Assembly: GCA_905216145.1 (NCBI GenBank)
Contig: CAJMST010000014.1
Location: 1-56,114 of the forward strand
DNA from: an uncultured bacterium
GTDB lineage: Bacteria > Actinomycetota > Coriobacteriia > Coriobacteriales > Coriobacteriaceae
Length of the DNA stretch: 56,114 bases
Direction: 5' to 3'
Below are positions 15,805-24,255 of this stretch, in pieces. The stretch's first letter is position 1. The number at the start of each line of letters is the position of its first letter. The notes under the pieces are model-generated. The model searched no databases. It was not told the DNA's origin and worked only from the letters and a program-made list of their open reading frames with translations. A program made the translations under genes and the position numbers.

Positions 15805-16591
15805 CAGGCAAGCCGATTTTCGTTTTATTCAATGCTGCGTTCTCAAACAGCAGCAAGAGGAACGACTTATTCCGAACGCCCAGACGCTTAGCTTCGCGAT
15901 ACGTCTTTTTGAACTCGTCGTCGGCGACTTTGAACTGACCGTTCACGACATAGCTAATCGCGCGGTTGTGCCAAAGCTGGACCGTGATGAAAGGGTCTGT
16001 CTTGTCGGTTTTATCGGCCAAGGCGCTTTCGAGCTCCGCTTGCGACCCAGCACGATCGCAAGCGGCGTCCGCGATAATATGGAGGGCGAAATGCCTGAAA
16101 GCCGGCTCTAAGTTTTCGTTCTCAAGCATCCTTTTCGCAACGCCGTTGTTTCCCAAGTAGATGTTGCAGAAAAACCTATCCTTGTCGAGGCAGGTGAGCT
16201 GCATTCTGGACAGTCGATCACGGTCAACCGAGTTCATCAGCCTGAAGGCAGCTACATAGTCGCATTCGGGAAGAGAGGGATCCGCCTTGTCCACTATGTC
16301 ATCGAGCTGCTGCGCACACCAAAAATAGTTGACGAGAAGAGCGAACAGACTCAACGCGAGAAAGGGCGATGCCACACCCGCCAACCATAAAAGGCTAAGC
16401 TTTACCGATGCAAACAATGCATCGGACGCCAGTGCTGCAACATAGATACCGGCCTTGTAAAACCGCGCCAAAGCCTGCTTACGCAACCACAGCAAAAACA
16501 GCCCGACGACAATCGAAAACGCCAGGATAGAATGGGCCGGGTCAGGCCCCGTGACGATATCAATCGCAGCAAGGATATCTTGGAACGCCAT
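15770..16591 (-). CDS. Hypothetical membrane protein with cytosolic helical repeats
   Basis: 273 residues. The N-terminal 110 residues contain three hydrophobic segments (HSILAFSIVVGLFLLWL, LALSLFALLVNYFWCA and, between them, VKLSLLWLAGVA). The remainder is helical, with repeats like those of its partner (HFALHIIADAACDRAGSQAE, NRAISYVVNGQFKVADDEFK). It is the first gene of a two-gene unit with the 476-residue protein, overlapping it by 35 bases. A membrane-tethered TPR-like scaffold is inferred. I do not recognise the family. Confidence 0.6.
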   Translation of the reverse strand: MAFQDILAAIDIVTGPDPAHSILAFSIVVGLFLLWLRKQALARFYKAGIYVAALASDALFASVKLSLLWLAGVASPFLALSLFALLVNYFWCAQQLDDIVDKADPSLPECDYVAAFRLMNSVDRDRLSRMQLTCLDKDRFFCNIYLGNNGVAKRMLENENLEPAFRHFALHIIADAACDRAGSQAELESALADKTDKTDPFITVQLWHNRAISYVVNGQFKVADDEFKKTYREAKRLGVRNKSFLLLLFENAALNKTKIGLPDGGVKEGWGVD

Positions 16592-16715
16592 AATCCTCCG
16601 CTAGACTCGAGTCTAATACTCGTTTGCTATTGTAGCTTGCATTCTGCATTGATCTTCCTTCATGTAGTTTCAAATCGAACACATGTTTTGTTTTTAGGAA
16701 CAGAGTTACATCAAA

Positions 16716-16749
16716 GGAGGCCGTATCAGCCAACGCTGATACGGCCTCC
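16716..16749 (-). terminator. Terminator of the polysaccharide operon
   Basis: Perfect 15-base arms GGAGGCCGTATCAGC and GCTGATACGGCCTCC with loop CAAC, about 50 bases past the ugd stop. On the minus strand a short T-run (TTTG) follows. On the plus strand a looser TTTTT follows ten bases later, so it may act in both directions. Confidence 0.7.
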
Positions 16750-16800
16750 CTCTAGATTCGATTTTTGTATATCACCAGATCCTGGGAGTACACCTCTCCC

Positions 16801-18060
16801 CTAGTCCCGCTTAAACAGATCCCTCGTATACACCTTGTCCGCCACGTCAGCGAGCTCGTCGCTCCAGCGGTTGGCGACGATCACGTCGCAGCCGGCCTTG
16901 AAGGCATCCAGGTCGTGGGTCACCTCGGAGCCGAAGAACTCCGGCGCGTCCAGCGTGGGCTCGTAGACCACCACGGGCACGCCCTTGGCCTTCACGCGCT
17001 TCATGACGCCCTGGATGGAGCTCGCGCGGAAGTTGTCGGAGTTGGACTTCATCGTCAGGCGGTAGACGCCCACGACCGGCTTCTCCTTGCCCTCGTACAC
17101 GCGGTCCCACACCATCTGCAGCACCTCGTCGGCGACGAAGTCCTTGCGGGTGCGGTTGGCCTCCACGATGGCCTCGATCAGGTTCTGGGGCACGTCCTTG
17201 TAATTGGCCAGCAGCTGCTTGGTGTCCTTGGGCAGGCAGTAGCCGCCGTAGCCGAAGCTGGGGTTGTTGTAGTGGCTGCCGATGCGCGGCTCCAGGCACA
17301 CGCCGTCGATGACGTCGCGGGTGTTGAGGCCGCGGACCTCGCAGTAGGTGTCGAGCTCGTTGAAGTAGGCCACGCGCAGCGCCAGGTAGGTGTTGGCGAA
17401 CAGCTTGACGGCCTCGGCCTCGGTGGTGCCCAGCACGAGCTCCGGGATGCCCTTGGTGCCATCGGCGTTCACACGCTCGAGCTCGGCGGGGTCGGCGCCC
17501 TGCGCGAGCAGGCCGGCGAACTTCTCGGCGGCCGCGACGGCGTCGGCGTCCTCCTTGGGCGCACCCACCACGATACGGCTGGGGTGCAGGTTATCGTAGA
17601 GGGCCTTGCTCTCGCGCAGGAACTCGGGGCTGAAGAAGATCTTGCTGTCGCCCAGCCTCTCGCGCAGGCCCGCGGTGTAGCCCACGGGGATGGTCGACTT
17701 GATGACGATCCAGGCGTCCGGGTTCACCGAGCGCACGGCGGCAATGGCGGCCTCGACGGAGCTCGTGTCGAAGAAGTTCTTGTCGGAATCGTAGTTTGTC
17801 GGCGTGGCGATGACGGCGTAGTCGGCACCTGAATAGGCCTCCGCCACGTCGACGGTGGCGTGCAGGTCGAGCTCGCGCTCCCCCGCCTTGGCCTCCGACA
17901 GGAACCGCTCGATCTCGTCGTCCTGGATGGGCGACTGATAGTTGTTGATCTTCTCGACCTTCTCGGGCACGATGTCCAGGGCATGCACCTCGTTGTGCTG
18001 CGAGAGCAGGACGGCGAGGGACAGGCCGACGTAGCCGGTACCGGCGACAGCGATCTTCAT
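16801..18060 (-). CDS. ugd: UDP-glucose 6-dehydrogenase
   Basis: 419 residues from the ATG at 18060 with GGAG six bases upstream. It oxidises UDP-glucose to UDP-glucuronate using two NAD+. The N-terminal Rossmann site is IAVAGTGYVGLSLAVLLSQ, followed by VIATPTNY, KSTIPVGYT and SPEFLRE. The catalytic cysteine lies in FGYGGYCLPKDTK. The C-terminal UDP-binding domain includes VYRLTMKSNSDNFRASSIQG. Length is normal for the short bacterial type. Last gene of the polysaccharide operon; its product is the substrate of the epimerase encoded next to it. Confidence 0.95.
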   Translation of the reverse strand: MKIAVAGTGYVGLSLAVLLSQHNEVHALDIVPEKVEKINNYQSPIQDDEIERFLSEAKAGERELDLHATVDVAEAYSGADYAVIATPTNYDSDKNFFDTSSVEAAIAAVRSVNPDAWIVIKSTIPVGYTAGLRERLGDSKIFFSPEFLRESKALYDNLHPSRIVVGAPKEDADAVAAAEKFAGLLAQGADPAELERVNADGTKGIPELVLGTTEAEAVKLFANTYLALRVAYFNELDTYCEVRGLNTRDVIDGVCLEPRIGSHYNNPSFGYGGYCLPKDTKQLLANYKDVPQNLIEAIVEANRTRKDFVADEVLQMVWDRVYEGKEKPVVGVYRLTMKSNSDNFRASSIQGVMKRVKAKGVPVVVYEPTLDAPEFFGSEVTHDLDAFKAGCDVIVANRWSDELADVADKVYTRDLFKRD

Positions 18061-18129
18061 GTCATTCTCCAATTGTCAAAGAACAATAATCCGCATTAAA
18101 AATGGCCCCTGTTACAGGGCCATGAATTC

Positions 18130-19167
18130 CTAAATGTTGTAGTAGCGCTTATACCATTTGGCGAAGGCCCTCAGGCCGTCCTCGAGCGGCGTCGCGGGCT
18201 TGTAACCCAGGTCGCGCTGGAGCGCCGTGGTATCGGCGTAGGTGACGGGCACGTCACCGGGCTGCATGGGAACGAGCTGCTTGTGAGCCTCGAAGTCGTA
18301 GTCGGCGGGGAGCACGCCCTCCTCCACCAGCACGCGCTGCAGCGTGTCGACGAAGTCGAGCAGGTTCTCGGGGTGCGAGTTGCCGATGTTGTAGACGCGG
18401 TGCGCGGCGAGCGGCAAACCGTCCTCGCCCATCTTCACCTCGGGCGCGGCGTCCATGACGCGCCTCACGCCCTCGACGATGTCGGCGACGTAGGTGAAGT
18501 CGCGGCGGCAGTCGCCCATGTTGAAGATCTTGATGGTGTCGCCGCGGCGCAGCTTCTCAGTGAAGCCGAAGTAGGCCATGTCGGGCCTGCCCATGGGGCC
18601 GTACACGGTAAAGAAGCGCAGGCCGGTCGCCGGGATGGAGTAGAGCTTTGAGTAGGCGGCGGCCATGAGCTCGTTGGACTTCTTGGTGGCGGCGTAGAGC
18701 GACACTGGCGAGTCCACGCGGTCCTCCTCGGAGAACGGCACCTTCTTGTTGCCGCCGTAAACCGAGCTGGAGCTGGCGTAGACGAGGTGCCTAACCGGGT
18801 GGTGGCGGCATGCCTCAAGGATGTTGAAGAAGCCGACGAGGTTGCTCTCGAGGTAGGCGCGCGGGTTCTCGATGGAGTAGCGGACACCGGCCTGGGCCGC
18901 GAGGTTCACCACGACGTCGAAGCCGTTCTCCGCGAACAGGCGCTCGACGAGCGCGGCGTCACACAGGTCGCCGCGCACGAAGGTGAAGCGGCCGTCTGTG
19001 TCGGCCTCGGCCAGCATGCGCAGGCGGGCGTCCTTGATACCGGGGTCGTAGTAGCTGTTGAGGTTGTCGAGACCGACGATAACGTCATCGGTCTCCTCGA
19101 GAAGCTTTTTGACGAGGAACGCGCCGATAAAGCCGGCTGCTCCGGTGACGAGTACTTTATTTGACAT
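18130..19167 (-). CDS. NAD-dependent epimerase, probably UDP-glucuronate 4-epimerase
   Basis: 345 residues; AAAGGAG precedes the ATG at 19167. An extended short-chain dehydrogenase: TGAAGFIGAFLVKKLLE at the N-terminus, NLAAQAGVRYSIENP, then the Ser and Y-x3-K catalytic residues in SSSSVYGG and SLYAATKKSNELMA. RFFTVYGPMGRPDMAYF and the FNMGDCRRDFTYV segment are typical of UDP-glucuronate 4-epimerases (CapI/GAE type). Together with ugd it would supply UDP-galacturonate for the polysaccharide. UDP-glucose 4-epimerase activity is a less likely alternative. Confidence 0.88.
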   Translation of the reverse strand: MSNKVLVTGAAGFIGAFLVKKLLEETDDVIVGLDNLNSYYDPGIKDARLRMLAEADTDGRFTFVRGDLCDAALVERLFAENGFDVVVNLAAQAGVRYSIENPRAYLESNLVGFFNILEACRHHPVRHLVYASSSSVYGGNKKVPFSEEDRVDSPVSLYAATKKSNELMAAAYSKLYSIPATGLRFFTVYGPMGRPDMAYFGFTEKLRRGDTIKIFNMGDCRRDFTYVADIVEGVRRVMDAAPEVKMGEDGLPLAAHRVYNIGNSHPENLLDFVDTLQRVLVEEGVLPADYDFEAHKQLVPMQPGDVPVTYADTTALQRDLGYKPATPLEDGLRAFAKWYKRYYNI

Positions 19168-19193
19168 ATTGCTCCTTTGGACGATCGAAATAA

Positions 19194-20402
19194 CTAGCTG
19201 CGAATTGAAAGTACTGATTTGAGAAATGATGAAAATGAATCTATGTAATTGTCTGACTCAAAAAGTTCTAAAGCCTTTTCTAGTGCAGCTCGTTTCATGC
19301 TGGTCAACTCATGGTCAGTCAAATTGCATGCGCTTGTGATTCCGTCTAGAAGAGCTTGATTGCTTAAATCCGGAATAACAATTCCGTCAATCATATTCTC
19401 GAGAATAAGATCGGCTCCTCCGACCGCGTTGCATAACATCGGAACACCGTTTGACATACACTCAGCGAATTTTGTTGAAAATCCGGCGCGAGAATATAAA
19501 TCAGGAGTTCTAAATAGAATTCCAAAGTCAGATTCTTGCAGCATTTTGATTACGCTGTCATGGGAAACACGGCCGTGAAAATGAACCTTATTAGATCTGG
19601 CAATGTTTCCCATTAAACTGACTGCCTGGTTTAAATCAATTCCAATTACATCGAGTACTGGTTGAGTGATTGCTGGAATAGCGTCATTACTTATAAGCGA
19701 AATAAACTCTGTAAGTGAGTCTTTTCCCCCAGCGGGTGAACCTGCATAGACAAACTTGGTTATAGTTCTCCGCTTCAATCCTTCTAAAGAGCAAGGGTCA
19801 CTAAGTGAGTCTCCGGCCCTATTTAAGGGTGGCAAATAAAAAACCTTTGGATATCCTTGAGAGGAGTAGAGTGAATCGAAATGTTTTTTAAAAAAGGGCG
19901 AGATTGCGATAACTCCATCTAGCAATCTATCCACTTCAGCCACCCGTTTAGAACGAGATTTCTCCACAAGCCAAGCAGCTAAATCTCCTGTAAATTTCGG
20001 AGTAAACCAATCGGTCTCATCAACGATTACGGGAACGTTAAAATCATGGCAATGATCTAAAACCCGTTTTGCAAGCTTATGTTGTATCCCGTAATAAATA
20101 ACCAAGTCGGGCTGTATTTGATCGAAACATCGAGTGAAGGCTTTAAAGCTGAAGGAAGAAGAGATTCGCTCGTAATACTTTTTTGCTATTTGATGGTGCC
20201 CGAATTTCACCTCATACGGAAAATCAAAGGGATAGTCGTAATTGCTGCCTATGGCGTTGGATGACGGCTCAATTATTCCAGCAAGAACAAAATGGACGTT
20301 AAAGCCACATTTAACCAGCAAATCTGAAATTGCGAAAGCATGTTTTGTAGGAGCATTATCCCCCGGAATTGATTGAACTAGATATAAAACCTGTTTATTC
20401 AT
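19194..20402 (-). CDS. Glycosyltransferase, GT4-like
   Basis: About 402 residues. The start is uncertain: ATG at 20402 (MNKQVLYLVQSIPGDNAP) looks natural, with ATG at 20414 or TTG at 20432 as alternatives; none has a strong ribosome-binding site. GT-B architecture is suggested by the N-terminal APTKHAFAISDLLVKCGFNV and the C-terminal KFVYAGSPAGGKDS, VHFHGRVSHDSVIKMLQESD and FSTKFAECMSNGVPMLCN with a donor-site Glu. It presumably transfers one sugar of the repeat unit; donor and linkage cannot be read from sequence. The gene is markedly AT-rich compared with ugd and the epimerase beside it. Confidence 0.75.
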   Translation of the reverse strand: MNKQVLYLVQSIPGDNAPTKHAFAISDLLVKCGFNVHFVLAGIIEPSSNAIGSNYDYPFDFPYEVKFGHHQIAKKYYERISSSFSFKAFTRCFDQIQPDLVIYYGIQHKLAKRVLDHCHDFNVPVIVDETDWFTPKFTGDLAAWLVEKSRSKRVAEVDRLLDGVIAISPFFKKHFDSLYSSQGYPKVFYLPPLNRAGDSLSDPCSLEGLKRRTITKFVYAGSPAGGKDSLTEFISLISNDAIPAITQPVLDVIGIDLNQAVSLMGNIARSNKVHFHGRVSHDSVIKMLQESDFGILFRTPDLYSRAGFSTKFAECMSNGVPMLCNAVGGADLILENMIDGIVIPDLSNQALLDGITSACNLTDHELTSMKRAALEKALELFESDNYIDSFSSFLKSVLSIRS

Positions 20403-20451
20403 TCTGTAGTTCATTTCTGATCGATTTATCAATGCCGTTAGAAAATAACGG

Positions 20452-21882
20452 TTAATTCCGACGAAGGGACAATTTGTCCATAAGCAAATTGAATCCTTCG
20501 ATGTTCATCAGCTTAGATAGCACGATATAACACCCTAAGGACCCGAGAGGGGCAACGATTAACGAAATAAGATTCCCGTTTGAAATGTGGATTAATAATA
20601 ATGCGATCACCACGGAAAACAATGTGGCAATTGACGGCTTAAGAACGTCAATAAGCTGCTCAAATATGCCATAGCCGAGCACTTTTTTATTCGGGGTCAT
20701 GTTAATTAACATTGAGACAAATCCGCAAAAGGCACTTGAAAGGGAAATCGCAAATACACCAAAAGGAATCGACATAATTAAAACGATGAACGAAATAGCC
20801 TTCTTAATGACCTCAAGCTTAAAACAAAGGGCGCCTTGACCTGCTGCTTTAAGTGCCTGCCAATTCATAGATTGAAGGGGTTGAAATAGATAGAACAAAC
20901 ACGCAACTTGAAGATACGGGACGCATTCCGCCCATTTTTGACCCAAAAGAACAAGAACCAGAGGACGCGCACACGCAGCCAAAATTCCCATCATGGGGAA
21001 AACGAGATAAGCAGAAAGCTGCATCGCTTTTCTAAGAACTGATTTGAGCGCATTTTGGCTGTCTTTCTTTTCAGCCATTAGAGGTAACATAACATTGCTA
21101 ATTGGAGTGTTTAAGTTGCCTACAATTAAAGCCGGGAATTGGTTGCCGCGATTAAAGAAAGCCAAGTCTGCGGAGGAATAGAATTTTCCGATGACTAAAG
21201 AACGACCTTCTGTATAAATAGAATTAATAAGGTTGGCACTTGTAAATTGTATTCCAAGGGGCAACAGCTCTCTTGCTGAACCAACCACGAATTTTAATCT
21301 AGGCGTCCATTTTGTTAACCAAGCCATTAGTACCGTTGTCATCAGAACAGTAAGTATCTGTTGAATGATTAGCGCATAAATACCAAAACCCAACATTGCA
21401 ACTACGATAGCTGCTAATCCTGAGATCAAGGAGCTGAGGAACGATGCAGAAAATTGCAATCTAAATAAAAAGTTCTTTGCAATATAGGCCTTTTGAATTG
21501 CATTCAGTGCCGAAAGAGGAAGACGTAATGCCAGAACCCTTAGGTAAAGACACATATCTGCATTTCCATAGAAGTCTGCAATGCTAGGAGCCGAAATAAA
21601 TATCAATACATATAAGATGCTCGACAATGCAATTGAACATGACAACATTGTCGAGTAGTCAATTTGATTGATATCAGACTTTTGTATTAGCGCTTCGCCA
21701 AGTCCATTTGTGACAAGCACGTCTGCCAAATTTGTAAATACAAGCAGCAGCGAAAGAGTACCGTAATCACTCGGGGACAGCAAACGCGCCAGAATTAGGG
21801 AAATTACAAATAGGGCACCTTGCGTGGCAAATCTCTCACCTATTGCCCAAAACATACTGGTTGCAGCCTTGTTCGAAGCCAT
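20452..21882 (-). CDS. wzx: Polysaccharide flippase, Wzx/MOP superfamily
   Basis: 476 residues with about 12-14 hydrophobic segments. The N-terminus ATSMFWAIGERFATQGALFV and LLSPSDYGTLSLLLVFTNLA is typical of the WzxC/RfbX-like polysaccharide exporters of the MOP superfamily, which flip undecaprenyl-linked repeat units across the membrane. The ATG overlaps the stop of the upstream polymerase gene (TAATG), so they are coupled. AT-rich, like the flanking transferases. Confidence 0.88.
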   Translation of the reverse strand: MASNKAATSMFWAIGERFATQGALFVISLILARLLSPSDYGTLSLLLVFTNLADVLVTNGLGEALIQKSDINQIDYSTMLSCSIALSSILYVLIFISAPSIADFYGNADMCLYLRVLALRLPLSALNAIQKAYIAKNFLFRLQFSASFLSSLISGLAAIVVAMLGFGIYALIIQQILTVLMTTVLMAWLTKWTPRLKFVVGSARELLPLGIQFTSANLINSIYTEGRSLVIGKFYSSADLAFFNRGNQFPALIVGNLNTPISNVMLPLMAEKKDSQNALKSVLRKAMQLSAYLVFPMMGILAACARPLVLVLLGQKWAECVPYLQVACLFYLFQPLQSMNWQALKAAGQGALCFKLEVIKKAISFIVLIMSIPFGVFAISLSSAFCGFVSMLINMTPNKKVLGYGIFEQLIDVLKPSIATLFSVVIALLLIHISNGNLISLIVAPLGSLGCYIVLSKLMNIEGFNLLMDKLSLRRN

Positions 21883-23126
21883 TATTTTTCACCATCCGCA
21901 TTGCACATACGCTTAGATCTTTCTGGTTCTATGTTGTTTAGGGCAAAACCAAAGGATGAAAATAGAAGAACGACCCCGACATTAATTGTGTAAGAGTAAT
22001 AAGTTGATAATCCCAGAATCGCCATGAGATAAAAGAGGGCAACAAATTTGCAGTGGCTATTTTTGGAAGAACCAAATAAGCATCGCGACAGGACATACAA
22101 AAGCGGAACAACGGCTAAAACGCCAAAATGAAACATCAAATAAATTATTTGATTATCGAAAAAGAGATAATTTGAATTCGTGCCATATCTATATCCAGCG
22201 CTAATACCGTTACCGAATATAAGCGATGCCGGTTCAACCTGGCTATAGAAAATTTCATATTGGTTAGACCGTGTATCTTCTCCGATTCTGTTTAAAAACG
22301 AATCAAGAACTTCAGGATAGATAAACGACAACGCCAAAAGTGCTGTTCCAGTTGCAAAAATTACAATTACTGTTCGTTTAAAAACTTTGTCAATTCCTTT
22401 AGCCATAAAAGTTACAACAAGCATGACTAACATTGGTTGAATTAACCAACTTCTGGTTGCCAGCATTAATGCGGCGATGCAGGCTAGAAAGCCTATGCCC
22501 ATCGTTATGAAATACGCGTGTTCATCATTAGATTTAAGCACCACGGTTGACCAATATAAACTGATGCCAAATGCAAAATAGTCCCTCGCAGGACACCATC
22601 CAACATAAGATCCAAAGCCACAAAGAGATTTAAATTTTAGAATTGAAATAAGTGAAGCGATAAAGCAAAACAGAGAAAGAAGAGGGACCCATTTCTTTAT
22701 AAGCAACTTGATGCTTGGCTCCTCCGCCAATAGGTAAAACAAGGGAATTACAAATACTGTGGTTGGGACATCTCCAAAGAGCACACTGGATAAATCGCCC
22801 TCGTTATTGGCAATGGCGAATAAGCTATAAATTATTAGTCCAAAAAATGAACAAGATATGATGAGCCAATTTGCTTTTCGGGATTTACTTATTGCGCGCA
22901 ACAAAAGAATGGAAAAGCAGATTTGCTGAATGAGATTAAATAAAGAAGCAAAGCGCCCATTAGAGGTGCTGAATGCAAAACGGTTAATCTCCCAATCTGT
23001 TGCAAATGAGTATGAGGCGCCCAGGTCTCGAACAAAGGGGACCATTAGACCAGATATTATTGCAATTCCTAATAGCAACTCAGATATACTTTTGTTTTGA
23101 TTATGCAGTGTCATTTTGTTGCGCAA
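21882..23126 (-). CDS. wzy: O-antigen/capsule polymerase, Wzy-like
   Basis: A very hydrophobic protein with about 10-12 membrane segments and a large periplasm-facing loop (SQVEPASLIFGNGISAGYR), the usual layout of Wzy polymerases. I chose a TTG at 23126 because AAGGA lies eight bases upstream; the ATG at 23114 and one at 23195 (overlapping the previous gene by 35 bases) are alternatives. It would join repeat units exported by the Wzx encoded immediately downstream. Wzy proteins diverge strongly, so the call rests on topology and context. Confidence 0.75.
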   Translation of the reverse strand: MRNKMTLHNQNKSISELLLGIAIISGLMVPFVRDLGASYSFATDWEINRFAFSTSNGRFASLFNLIQQICFSILLLRAISKSRKANWLIISCSFFGLIIYSLFAIANNEGDLSSVLFGDVPTTVFVIPLFYLLAEEPSIKLLIKKWVPLLSLFCFIASLISILKFKSLCGFGSYVGWCPARDYFAFGISLYWSTVVLKSNDEHAYFITMGIGFLACIAALMLATRSWLIQPMLVMLVVTFMAKGIDKVFKRTVIVIFATGTALLALSFIYPEVLDSFLNRIGEDTRSNQYEIFYSQVEPASLIFGNGISAGYRYGTNSNYLFFDNQIIYLMFHFGVLAVVPLLYVLSRCLFGSSKNSHCKFVALFYLMAILGLSTYYSYTINVGVVLLFSSFGFALNNIEPERSKRMCNADGEK

Positions 23127-23160
23127 TGTTGTTTTCCTTATTGGAGGCTCCCGGGGAAAT

Positions 23161-24246
23161 CTAGTTAAAAATAAGATTCGCCCATTCATTGCCAATAGCT
23201 TCTAAAGAGAGAGACTGCCTTAACATCAGGGCATTATTAGACAGTCGATTCGAGTATGATTGATCTTCGACGATCCTGTTGAACGCTTCGCTCTCAGCAA
23301 GATCGTCATCAATATCGACCAAAATGCCGTTCTCGCCATTCCGAATAACTGCCTCTGCTCCACCACCGCCACATTTGGTGCAAATTGTTGGAACCCCCAT
23401 ACACAAGGACTCAAGCATAGAATTAGATAGGCCCTCGAACTTTGATGACATTACAAAAGCCGATGCAGTTCTAATGTGCATAAGAACGTCAGAAGAAAAG
23501 CCCATAAATTTAATTGAATCATCCATGTCAAGGCTATGAACAAGGTTTTCTAGTTCTGATTGAAGGCTTCCCTTGCCAAAGATTTCAAGAATATATTCAG
23601 GGTGTTTTTTATGAAACAGCGCAAATGACCTGATTGTCATCGAGTGATTTTTTTGATGTTCAAGTCGTCCTGCTGTGACGATTGCTTTTCTTCTAAGCCC
23701 AGAATACGGTTCAGGAAGTTCGCTAGATATTGGATTTAAGATGATTTTTGAATTCGCCTGAAGGTATCTCGGCATTAAACTTGCCTGGCTTTTTGTCTGA
23801 AACACAATTGCATCGGACCTTCGATACAACATGTTTCTAATGAATGGGAAGATCTTATTGCCAGGAAAATCATATCTCGGATCGTTTCGCACCGAAACAA
23901 TAACCCTGTTTGGAAGTCCGATAGTCGCGATAAGCGTATACATGTTTTGATGAGGTAAAAAGGAAATTACCGTAGCATTGGGCCACTCGGAAATAAAACG
24001 TCGTATAAGCTTAATTTGGTCGAATGGCTTGAGCGTAGCGCTTGCAAACTCAGAACGCACCTCGACTCCTTCGGGAACATCGTATTCAACAACGTTACTT
24101 TTAGTCAGGAGATAGGTAAACCTAATACCATGAGCAACGAAGTACGACGCGAGCGCAAGCGAGACGCGCTCGGCCCCGCCACCCATCAGGGAAGGGTGAA
24201 CAAAAACAATATGCCCAGCTTCATGTGTTAACTTATTTGAATTCAA
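23161..24246 (-). CDS. Glycosyltransferase family 4
   Basis: 361 residues from a TTG at 24246 (GAGGA five bases upstream). GT-B fold: N-terminal HPSLMGGGAERVSLALASY with the glycine-rich loop, mid-protein GRLEHQKNHSMTIRSFALF, and the retaining-transferase donor motif in SSKFEGLSNSMLESLCMGVP (the E-x7-E pattern). The acceptor is a lipid-linked intermediate in the cytoplasm, by family knowledge. AT-rich; 9 bases separate it from the preceding transferase gene. Confidence 0.88.
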   Translation of the reverse strand: MNSNKLTHEAGHIVFVHPSLMGGGAERVSLALASYFVAHGIRFTYLLTKSNVVEYDVPEGVEVRSEFASATLKPFDQIKLIRRFISEWPNATVISFLPHQNMYTLIATIGLPNRVIVSVRNDPRYDFPGNKIFPFIRNMLYRRSDAIVFQTKSQASLMPRYLQANSKIILNPISSELPEPYSGLRRKAIVTAGRLEHQKNHSMTIRSFALFHKKHPEYILEIFGKGSLQSELENLVHSLDMDDSIKFMGFSSDVLMHIRTASAFVMSSKFEGLSNSMLESLCMGVPTICTKCGGGGAEAVIRNGENGILVDIDDDLAESEAFNRIVEDQSYSNRLSNNALMLRQSLSLEAIGNEWANLIFN

Positions 24247-24255
24247 TTTAATCCT

